Shown: one piece after another, positions 8,188-16,300 of the stretch
Layout: each line of letters begins with the position of its first letter
Position numbering within the stretch: the first letter of the stretch is position 1
Origin: Phylloscopus collybita
Taxonomy: Eukaryota > Chordata > Aves > Passeriformes > Phylloscopidae
NCBI GenBank assembly: GCA_027886175.1
Contig: JAJNNQ010000075.1
Coordinates: 54,931,001 to 54,995,000, forward strand
Length of the DNA stretch: 64,000 nt
Direction: 5' to 3'
The notes under the pieces: generated by a model
What the model was told of the DNA's origin: nothing
The model's input: the letters and a program-made list of their open reading frames with translations, nothing else
The model's database searches: none
Translations under genes and position numbers: made by a program

Positions 8188-10044
8188 TTCCTGCTCACAA
8201 TGCACGTTGCTATCTTCCTGTAAATATGTTCCTGAGGTCCCTTCGAGAGGATCAGTCACATCATCATTCCTATACTGTCTGGAGTTCCGTGCACGAGAGA
8301 CTGGAGCAGCATTGACTCTAGATGAGCTCCTCGTGGTAGGCGTCCCTCTTTTCAGTTCACGTACCCGGGCTGCTAAGGCGGAGGTGGGTTTTCCATCCCA
8401 CTTCCTCATGTCTTCTCCATGCTCCCGAAGAAAAGACCAGAGGTTACCTCGTGGAGTGTATGTTCTCTCTCTGGCTGGGGGACGCCTGCTCCTAATGGCA
8501 GAGACTCTTGTTGGTTCTGGCGAGACGTGGTAAATTTCTTCCTTAAGTTCTTTTTTCAGTTTCTGATGGCCCTCTTCAATCAAGCTTCGGACTTGCTCAG
8601 CCAGCCTTGTTTCCACGGATGAGACATGGGTACGAAATGGGGCAGTGACAGTGTCCTCATAAATTCTTAGTTTGTTGACCAAGACGCCCACCCTGTCCTC
8701 ACCTGCCCTCCATTGCAGCGTTGCCAGATAACGGGAGTACATCTCTGGTCCAAGCCGTGCGAATCTCAACCACATCTGTGATGTGCACTGAACTTCATCT
8801 GGGCTTTTAGGAAATCTCTCGTCCTCTGAGAAAATGATCTCCAGCACAGCCAATTCCCTCAGGCATCGGATACCTTGCTCCATTGTGCTCCACTTTCCTT
8901 GGTGCACCTGGAGATCTTCTTTACAAAGGTACCTGTCCTTCACACTTGTCAGCAGTCGCCGCCAGAGGCTGAGAGTTCCTTGGGTCCTTCCAATGCCCTG
9001 GTCAATGACCACATCCCGGGACAGAGATCCCAGTTGCCTGGCCTCACTTCCATCCAGAATGGTGTCATTGGCTGCAGCGTCCCAGATGCGGAGCAGCCAG
9101 GTCAGGATGGACTCATTTGGCTGACGGGTGAATTCCCTCCGCAGGTCACGCAGCTCACCCAGGGACAGAGAGCGAGTGATGATCTCTGGCTCTGTCTCCT
9201 CTGCTGGGTGCGAAGGTCCTGCTGCATCCTCGTCAGTCACTATGCGGACTGACTTGCTCTTTGATTTCTTCTTCTGAACAGGAGCAACTGCTACCGGTTT
9301 AGGCTGTTCCGGTTCAGTGATGGTTTGTGTGGGGGTGCTGACGGTGCCTTTGGTTCCTTCCTCCTCTGTGACAGCCTGTGTAGATGTGGATGCTGTTGCT
9401 TTGCCTTTGGTTCCTTCCTCCTCTGTGACAGTCTGCGTAGACACGGACACTGTTTCTTTGCTTTTGGCTTCTTCCTCCTCTGTGACAGCCTGCGTAGACA
9501 CGGACACTGTTGCTTTGCTTTCGGCTCCTTCTCCTTCTGCGACAGTCTGTGTGGACATGGATGCTGTTGCTTTGCTTCTTTTCTCTACTGCCTCAAGAAG
9601 ACGCTGCACTACATCATGTACATCATGTGGTGTTCTGTTTCTAAGCATGGTGCAGGCTGTGCAGAGAAAAGAAAGCAGCACTAACAACAACATTATGCTG
9701 TCCTTGGTATCCAGAGGGAATTCAATATTTTCAAAAACTGCTGTATCAGGCCTGAAAGACTGGAAAAAATTATTCGTTACCCCTCCCCACAGTGGCTGGG
9801 TGAGATTGTTGAGGCCCCAAACAAAACATCCTAGACCGGGACAAGCAAACAAAGTTGAGTACATACTCCAAATTATGCTCATTGCCTTGCAGGTTAGCAT
9901 GCAATAGACATAGTAGATTAATAAAGCAATTTTAGTGCTGTATCCTAGTTTACACCAGAGTATTAAGATCTGCAGATAGTGCCCCATGTGTGGAAAGATA
10001 TAGAGAGCTAGGTACAAGACAAATGTAAGCATGCTGAGCATCAT
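8185..10044 (-). CDS. gag: Gag with N-terminal multi-pass membrane domain and tandem repeats
   Basis: The 619-residue product starts at the first ATG downstream of the likely cap site (10044, with G at -3 and a second ATG directly after). The frame is open further upstream through the primer-binding site but has no ATG there. Residues 1-20, about 24-50, 55-77 and 117-134 are hydrophobic and look membrane-spanning. A sequon (NLT) at 80-82 lies in the longest loop. There is no myristoylation glycine. Residues 158-250 are about five 19-residue S/T/E-rich repeats built on STQTVTEEEG. A KKKSKSKS basic patch follows, then an ERV-L-like capsid from about 292 (SLSLGELRDLRREFTRQP). A charged coiled-coil-like segment lies at about 475-507, and the tail is Arg-rich with no CCHC knuckle. 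It stops at TAG. The membrane role is inferred. Confidence 0.9.
   Translation of the reverse strand: MMLSMLTFVLYLALYIFPHMGHYLQILILWCKLGYSTKIALLIYYVYCMLTCKAMSIIWSMYSTLFACPGLGCFVWGLNNLTQPLWGGVTNNFFQSFRPDTAVFENIEFPLDTKDSIMLLLVLLSFLCTACTMLRNRTPHDVHDVVQRLLEAVEKRSKATASMSTQTVAEGEGAESKATVSVSTQAVTEEEEAKSKETVSVSTQTVTEEEGTKGKATASTSTQAVTEEEGTKGTVSTPTQTITEPEQPKPVAVAPVQKKKSKSKSVRIVTDEDAAGPSHPAEETEPEIITRSLSLGELRDLRREFTRQPNESILTWLLRIWDAAANDTILDGSEARQLGSLSRDVVIDQGIGRTQGTLSLWRRLLTSVKDRYLCKEDLQVHQGKWSTMEQGIRCLRELAVLEIIFSEDERFPKSPDEVQCTSQMWLRFARLGPEMYSRYLATLQWRAGEDRVGVLVNKLRIYEDTVTAPFRTHVSSVETRLAEQVRSLIEEGHQKLKKELKEEIYHVSPEPTRVSAIRSRRPPARERTYTPRGNLWSFLREHGEDMRKWDGKPTSALAARVRELKRGTPTTRSSSRVNAAPVSRARNSRQYRNDDVTDPLEGTSGTYLQEDSNVHCEQE
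9295..9573 (-). repeat. Tandem 57-bp coding repeats in gag (about 4.9 copies)
   Basis: Four 19-residue units and a 17-residue final unit encode variants of K-A/E-T-V/A-S-x-STQ-x-V-T-E-E-E-G. The units keep the frame, so copy number can change without breaking gag. The DNA units are similar enough for slippage. The encoded stretch is Ser/Thr- and Glu-rich and probably unstructured. It links the membrane segments to the capsid. Confidence 0.9.
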
Positions 10045-10106
10045 AGCGAACAGGTGTTCTTTTCCCCAATACAAAATTGTAATTCTGACTTTTCTCAATA
10101 CCTCCT

Positions 10107-10124
10107 GCCCCACGTTGGGCGCCA
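10107..10124 (-). promoter_or_regulatory. Primer-binding site, tRNA-Lys1,2 type
   Basis: On the minus strand TGGCGCCCAACGTGGGGC begins 5 nt after the end of the 5' LTR. All 18 bases match the established Lys1,2 primer-binding sequence used by several retroviruses. It primes minus-strand DNA synthesis. ERV-L elements were named for a leucine primer, so a lysine primer is noteworthy here. Confidence 0.93.
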
Positions 10125-10178
10125 AAAGATGTTCTGGTTTGAAAGCAAAACCAGTGAGACTCCCAGTCAGAGATACAA

Positions 10179-10184
10179 TTTAAT
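10179..10184 (-). terminator. ATTAAA in the 5' LTR copy
   Basis: Same hexamer as at 4417-4422. In the 5' LTR it must be bypassed for full-length RNA. It lies in the inferred R region close to the U5 border. Confidence 0.4.
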
Positions 10185-10230
10185 AGAAGAAGAAGAGAAA
10201 AAAGGTGAAATAAATAGAATGATACAACCT

Positions 10231-10253
10231 AACACCCTGTTGGTCAGGGTGTT
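10231..10253. repeat. Hairpin in the inferred R region
   Basis: AACACCCTG, loop TTGGT, CAGGGTGTT: a 9-bp perfect inverted repeat. It is duplicated in the 3' LTR at 4469-4491. It would be present at both ends of the viral RNA if R spans it, and could fold as an RNA stem. Confidence 0.7.
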
Positions 10254-10399
10254 TGAAGCAGTCCGGGAATCCTCCTGGAGCAGCAGATGTGGTTCCGCTG
10301 GAGCAGAGATGATCCAAAGCAGTGATCCCTGTAGAAACGTCTGGTAGCTCGTCTCCTCTGAGAATTCAGTGGATAGAAGCTGCCAGTGAGGTCTCAAAC

Positions 10400-10416
10400 C
10401 CTGGATTATATCCAGG
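10400..10416 (-). promoter_or_regulatory. TATA-like box within an inverted repeat
   Basis: On the minus strand ATATAAT sits in CCTGGAT-ATA-ATCCAGG, so the arms pair perfectly around the TATA. It is the only good TATA-like sequence in the LTR and is placed properly between the upstream motifs and the R region. The 3' copy is at 4638-4654. Confidence 0.65.
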
Positions 10417-10481
10417 TGGGAATGCTTGGCTCCTCCCCCTGGGCAGAGCATCTCACAATGGCATGATTCTTCTTATCAGTC

Positions 10482-10489
10482 ATGCAAAT
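10482..10489. promoter_or_regulatory. Octamer motif ATGCAAAT in U3
   Basis: An exact ATGCAAAT lies about 75 bp upstream of the TATA-like box in transcription order. POU-domain factors (Oct-1, Oct-4 type) bind this consensus. The 3' LTR copy is at 4720-4727, and a different LTR at the right edge of the window also has one at 63980-63987. Binding in vivo is inferred. Confidence 0.6.
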
Positions 10490-10514
10490 GGATCCTTGAT
10501 GGCCCATTAAACAT

Positions 10515-10534
10515 ACGTTATCATAAGATAACGT
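10515..10534. promoter_or_regulatory. U3 palindrome with paired GATA sites
   Basis: ACGTTATC-ATAA-GATAACGT: 8-bp perfect arms, each holding a GATAA/TTATC core. A CTTCCGG (ETS-type core GGAA on the minus strand) lies immediately next to it. The 3' LTR copy is at 4753-4772. This looks like an upstream promoter element; the factor is not identified. Confidence 0.5.
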
Positions 10535-10627
10535 CTTCCGGGAAGGCATTGTTTGGCTCGTTAACAGAAGATAAGGAGAACAGTGCCCCACCTTGGCTCC
10601 AACGGCTCATGGGGATAGAATACATAC

Positions 10628-10657
10628 CTTGGGTACAATTTTACATTGTAACCCAAG
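10628..10657. repeat. Hairpin at the U3 end of the LTR
   Basis: CTTGGGTACAAT and ATTGTAACCCAAG flank TTTAC. The arms pair over 12 bases with one bulged base, and lie within 3 bases of the LTR terminus. The 3' LTR has the same structure at 4866-4895. It may form part of the integrase recognition end or a promoter element. Confidence 0.65.
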
Positions 10658-10660
10658 ACA

Positions 10661-10665
10661 CAGTC
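10661..10665. repeat. Target-site duplication, right copy (CAGTC)
   Basis: Matches 4363-4367 exactly, directly after the CA end of the right LTR. Confidence 0.9.
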
Positions 10666-13324
10666 TAATAAGACACTATACCCACCACCTTTATATTTCT
10701 ACAGACTCAAGATACTTAGGTTTTTATGATTTGCTTTGTTATTCTCCTTTTCAAACTAGTAAAAAAACAGATTCTCACACCCATATTTTTTTAACCAGCT
10801 CCCTGATATACTCCTTAACAAGTGCCATCCTGCCTGCCTGTTATTCCTACCACACTTATTTATCCTCCTCGATACCTTCACCACTCGTGGGCTGTTTTGT
10901 CATTTCTATGGCCATTTCTATTTTTATCCTTTTTCTTTCTCTGGGACATTTTCTCCATCCTTAGAATAAAATATAATGGAATAAAATGGAACAAAAATAC
11001 AGCCATTCACAGCACTTTTACTGACATACAGTCTTCTGAATTATGGAAAACTGAAATACTTTATCTTTTCATTTCACCTACTCACTGTGGACCAGATCAG
11101 ATTGTTGGTACTGGGACATTCCCCTTATCATTCCCTGCAAACCCTCTCAATTGTCCTTTCATTTTTAGCACTTGCAGGAAGTCTCCTCTCTTCTTTACAG
11201 CTGCTGCCATGTCCTATCACTGCCAATCATCTCACTACATTTCAGCTTTCCTCTCTAATTTCAGCCTCAATCTCTCTGCTTCCCTCAGCATCCCGCACTT
11301 TTCCTTGGCTTCTTTGTTAAATAATCCATTTGATCACTTTCACTTCCTTTGCCCTGATGCTTTACTTCAGCTCTCTGACTTGCCAAAGTGTTCATCCTTT
11401 ACCTTTCATACTTTCATTAAGCGTCTCTCTCTTTTTCTGTCTGACTTTTCTCTTGCTGTGCTTTCCTCATTCTAGCTACCAGCTATTCTGTCTCATCACT
11501 GATCATCAGACTTCACCACCTTCCCTTGTGACATTGAAGGCAGTTCCTTTTCACAACACTGATATGTGCCTTATCATTACATCCTGTTGGATTTTCCATT
11601 TTCATTTCCTGGGATGGCACTAATAGGCATTTTATGAATATGCCTAATCATTTAGGTTCTACAAAAGGAACCTTCAGCCCCAGAGTTCAGAGAAGAGTGT
11701 GTTCGCTTGGAATACATGAAACATTTTTTTCAACTTCTTCTTTTGATGTTTATCTTTTTATACATCATTCTTTTCCCTTTGCCTTAGATATCAGATTCTG
11801 GAAAGAGTGATATTTTCAATCCAAGTGAGAAAGATTGTGCAGACAATTGTTTACAGCTTCTGGTCTTCTTTACCACTATATAATGGTAAAAAGATTATTA
11901 GATCAAAGCAATAAAATTTCCTTCATACTCATATCCCACTTTGTGGATTACACAGCACTTTTTCTTGACTTTCTCAAATTCAGCTTATTTAATTTCCCAA
12001 TGCAAAGTTGGACAACATTGAAATGTACATGGAAATATCATCTATAAATAAAACCAGCACACCACAGAGTACCTTTCTCTGTGTTATTTCATGAAATGCT
12101 TAATGAGATAATTAGAAATTTCCCACAGAAATCTGGGTACACAATAACTCAAGAAAGAAAGAAAGGAAATAGATTAAAGACTCAGTGGATAATGAGATAA
12201 AAGGGAGTACTGAACTGAGTAATACTGTCCTTCGATTCCTAATTCTCAGGGATTGTTACAGAGTGAGTTAGACTCAGCTCAACTAATTGCACTAAGTGGG
12301 TGCCATAAAGTGAAGAAGTCAAGTGTTCTCTGTCAATCTGACAGTTCACTTTTGAGATTGCAAACTTCTTTCAAACAGAAGAATTCTTCAATAGACATAA
12401 TTGAAGATGGTGTCTGATTGATTCCATGTGCAGTTAATGAAAGAAAAAAATATATTATGAACATTGAAAAATAAGAACAGGGATCCATTCTCTTCTAGTG
12501 AGGACTGGAATAGACTCTGAGTCATCTAGTCAGCAAGGGTTCATACTGCTACTGCAGCTTCCTTTCACCTGCCAGGTAGCATTTGATACTGTCCATACTG
12601 CCACCAAACTGGCATATTTGCTTGATGTGGGAAGCCATGAATAAAGAAAGAGGAAAATAGATAGTATTTCAAAATAGCCTAAATATCCTTTTAATATATT
12701 ATATCCATGCTTTAATGTGAAAGGAAAACAGATATATCCAACAGAACAAGTCAGAATAAAATTATTCAAGGACATAGTAAAGTAAGTCCATATTTGCCCA
12801 CATAGTATTTGTTACCTTAATAGCTGCAAAACTCTTATGATGTGTGTGGTATGACTGTACACTGTGATCTGGATCAGTCACTTTTCTTGAAGTCATAAAA
12901 GAAACCTATTGTTACAAATAGTGGCAGAATGAAAAAGATTTTTTTTTGTGGTTTTTTTTTTGGGGGGGGTGGTGTTATTATTTATCTCTCTTAAATTCAT
13001 TGTCTTTTTATGTTTGTTTTTTGTTTTGTTTTTTTTCCTTAAAGTCCAGAAGCATCAGAAAATGGAATAAAGTGGTTTGAAATGGTTTGTTTGTAGTTCT
13101 TGGTATTTCATTCGCTACTAAATACCAATTGAATTTTAGCATGTCTTGAGACAAACAGAAAGATTCTCAACTCTACGGCAAAGGTTTTAGTCATAAGTGG
13201 GACTAGACATCTCTTAAATAAAAGAAGGCTTGTTTGGAGGCAACTCAGGAGCAGATATGTTCACATCTCACATTCCTGCATCAAACTCTGACTTGTCTTA
13301 ATTTCATTTTATACTCACCAAAGC
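10666..13324. other. Unannotated DNA with a pyrimidine-rich block
   Basis: No gene is supported. From about 10793 to 11640 the + strand is strongly enriched in C and T. This removes purine-containing stop codons and yields a long but unconvincing + frame. G/T homopolymer runs occur at 12938-12975 and 13006-13038. Confidence 0.45.
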
Positions 13325-13348
13325 AAAACAAACAAACAAACAAACAAA
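13325..13348. repeat. (CAAA)n simple repeat
   Basis: About six CAAA units in a row. Confidence 0.85.
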
Positions 13349-16300
13349 ACATGTCTTTAGTAGCACATCTTATCTCTAGTTCATACCTAAGCAGTGGAGT
13401 GAAAAGCTGTATTAGGCATAGGACTAAACAGATGCAACCTTCAGTCCTTCAGTCTTCTCTCTCCTAAGCACACTTCGATTTTGTTTTGCCTGTAATATTG
13501 ATCATATCTGTTACTGCACACGTAAAAAACACTGACTTGGTGGAAAGGGTGGAGGAAGGCACAGAAGGGAAGACACAGAGGCTGCAGTCCTTACTGCGGG
13601 GGACTCAGCTTTATAGAGGTGCCCCACTATTAAGGTGTTTTTACAGCATGACAGTTCCCTAAAATTTTTCACCAAATAAGGTGTTGCCTCAGAATTAATT
13701 TGATTAACAAGCACATAATAAAATCCTGCTAGAGGTGAAACACTCCAAAATGGTGGTGACTGCTTGCTTTACTCATTAGATTCACAATGCCTCAAGGTGT
13801 GCCCTTTGATACAGTTTTATACTTCTCAGCAGGCCTCCAACTGCTTTTGTTACAACTATTTAAATAAAAATGAGCAGCAATCACAATGAATGACCTTTCT
13901 TTTGGTCACTGTTTATAATGACTTTATATGCTTGAAAAATTTCAGAATCATTCACTGCTGAACTTAAACTTCACAACAGAAAAGGGCAGGGGGAGAAAAA
14001 AATAAAAAGAAGAAAGAAAACTTTGGCATTTCATCCCTTTTGATGTGAATGGGACTCTTTGTTCCAAAGCTACCAAAGTCACGACAGTCAAGATGTTAAT
14101 TACAAATTTTAATTGAATGTTCTGAAATTAAAATGAGGTGAAAAAACCCTAATAAATTGTGCCACTGCTTTCAAGAACACAGTAGGAAATTCAAGAGGTG
14201 TAGAAGCTTTTAGACAATTGATGTATTTATATTCTCATATGGTAAGAACCTTTCCTTCCCTCTTTTTTTTTTTTTTTTTTGTCAGGCAGAATTTCAAAAT
14301 TTCATCTCAGTCCTATTCAATAACAAAAAAAAAAAAATCAAGATTGTTGTTCCTCTAAATAAAGAATGATTGTGGTAAGATCTAGAAATGGCATTTTTTA
14401 GTAATTTAAGAAAAAGAAAAATCTGTCATTTCAAACATTCTACTTCAAGGTTTTTAAGCACTTTTAATAATTTGTTTAAAAATCAAATAAAAGAAGTATA
14501 AATCTAGATGCTGTCAAGTCAAAGTTGGGCTGTTCAGAAACTCTGGCATCAGACTGTCTCATAGCTGGAGTTATGCCACAGAACCAGAAAATATTCTTGT
14601 CACCACAAGGAAATATTAAAAGGTTTTTCACCCCAGCTCACCTTTCAACTCTCAGAGAGACAAACAGCTGAAAACAGAAGGCCTCCTCTACTGTGTGTTT
14701 GCAACACCAAGGTCACTTTTTTCCTACTGTAAATCCCTATGAGTGAGATGAAAAAAGATAAATAGAAACATCCATGAATGAATAAAGAAAAAATTAATAA
14801 GGAATTTGACTGTTTATGCAAATATATAATGAATGTTGATATTCCTGTGTGAAGGAAATTGAAAATTCCTTCTTGGTTTTACGACCACCTTATTGGACCT
14901 AGATTTATTGCTTTTCAGAAGCTCAACATATGTGAATGGTGTTTGTTTGTTTGTTTGTTTTCCTGGTTTACTTTTAAAGGTAGATTTTCTGTGGGGCAGT
15001 TGTATGGAGGATGGAAGGTAAATTGGAGTCTTATAAATAATGAACAAAGAACAGATTTGAAAAATATTTTGATATTTAAATTCTATAGATTTACCTATTT
15101 TAATGGAAATCAAATGCACAAACACCTTTGGAAATCTGTCCCTGAAATATTGTACTGCATAATCAAGTATAGCTAAGAGGAATGAATTAAGAGATTTACT
15201 TGATTAAATTCTCAGTTGCTGTTAAACTGAGTATTCTGCCAGCCAATGTTTTAATGAACCTGGGATTTAAAATATGAAGGAGAAACATAAGGAAAAAAAA
15301 GTGTTAAAGAAAAAATAATTAATAACACAAAAACTCAGTATTCAGTTTGATTTTAGGCGTGACCTGTCTCCTAAGCTTCCTTTCCACCCCTTGGCTCCTT
15401 TGGCAGCACACAGGCACCAGGCAGCCAGGGGGGATAACTGCAGTACAGCAGCCAGCCTGTAAGCCAGCATGGCAAAAGGTAGGATGTGCTCCAGCCAGTG
15501 CTAGTCCCAGCTTTTATAATTGTTTAAAAGAAATTCAGAGCTTCATCATGCTTTGTTCTTAGAAAATGCTAATATATTTTCAGATTATATTTGAAAATAA
15601 TGCATCTCATCCATAACCATATCCATTTATCTTAACTACTCCATCTTTCACTGTCACTGAGTTTTTTGGTGGTTTATTGTTGTGTTACTAAAAAGATCTA
15701 TACTTTATTCTTAATAAAACTTTCTTATGATAACTTTTATTTCTCTTTTGTATGATTTCCTTCACAGCTCTTTCTCCTTTCTCTAATGCAAGGATCTTTT
15801 CCTCACCCTTTTACTTCTCTACCTCTTAAACTCTCTTCCCATCTTTTCCTATTGCATTTTCATGCATATTCACTGCAATGCTCTTTTTTTTTTTTTTCTC
15901 TAGTTCATTCATGGTTTCTGTTCCTCAGAAGACGTTTAGAACCAAAGACCTGCCAAATACCTGTTTAACAATAACTTACATATATATATATGAGTCTTAT
16001 ACTCTGCGCCTCCAGACAATTTGATTTCTCTATTCCCCATCTCTTTTTTCTAATGCTAATTAGAAAATGTACACTATTTGACCAATTTTGGGATTAATTG
16101 ATGTTTTAGGAACACAGTTACTTCTGAGATCCCTTCCCTAGTTTAGAGAAAAGGTGACTGGGAAACTACTCCTTAAGGGCACATATATCACTCATGTTAA
16201 TTTTACTCTAAGTTTTCCTATAAGATAGGGAATGCAGATAACTCATGAGGCAAAATATGGAAATCAGATGGAATTCTTAAAATACTGGAATCTGAAAGAA

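Larger units (their letters stand above)
4368..10660 (-). mobile_element. Near-intact ERV-L-like endogenous retrovirus, minus strand
   Basis: A complete proviral layout read on the minus strand: 5' LTR (10660-10130), Lys-type primer-binding site, gag, pro, pol, a short purine-rich tract and the 3' LTR (4898-4368), flanked by CAGTC duplications. The total length is 6293 bp. Pol is class III (ERV-L-like) by its RT text and YIDD box. There is no env and no dUTPase. The two LTRs look identical over 531 bp, so the insertion is recent on an evolutionary scale. The apparent breaks are the amber codon between gag and pro, which may be natural readthrough, and the pro/pol frame offset, which may be a 2-nt loss or an unusual recoding site. 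GC content is well above the flanking host DNA. Confidence 0.96.
10130..10660 (-). repeat. 5' LTR (promoter copy) of the ERV-L-like provirus
   Basis: 531 bp, TG to CA, identical by eye to 4368-4898. In minus-strand order it holds a 12-bp terminal hairpin, a GATA-containing palindrome, an octamer motif, a TATA-like box within a 7-bp inverted repeat, a 9-bp R-region hairpin and ATTAAA. From the predicted cap site (about 25-30 nt past the TATA) to gag there is no ATG at all. Short frames within the LTR start upstream of the promoter and are not supported as genes. Confidence 0.97.

Noticed and set aside
9317..9907. 196-codon + strand frame
   Set aside because: Antisense shadow of the gag repeats and membrane region; its regularity reflects the 57-bp repeat.
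10167..10451. 94-codon frame inside each LTR (also 4405-4689)
   Set aside because: Its ATG is upstream of the TATA-like box, so LTR-driven RNA would not contain it. It has no domain and appears twice only because the LTRs are identical.
10822..11475. A 217-codon open frame on the + strand
   Set aside because: It lies in a pyrimidine-rich block where stop codons are scarce. The translation is Ser/Phe/Leu-biased with no domain, and frames beside it are open too.
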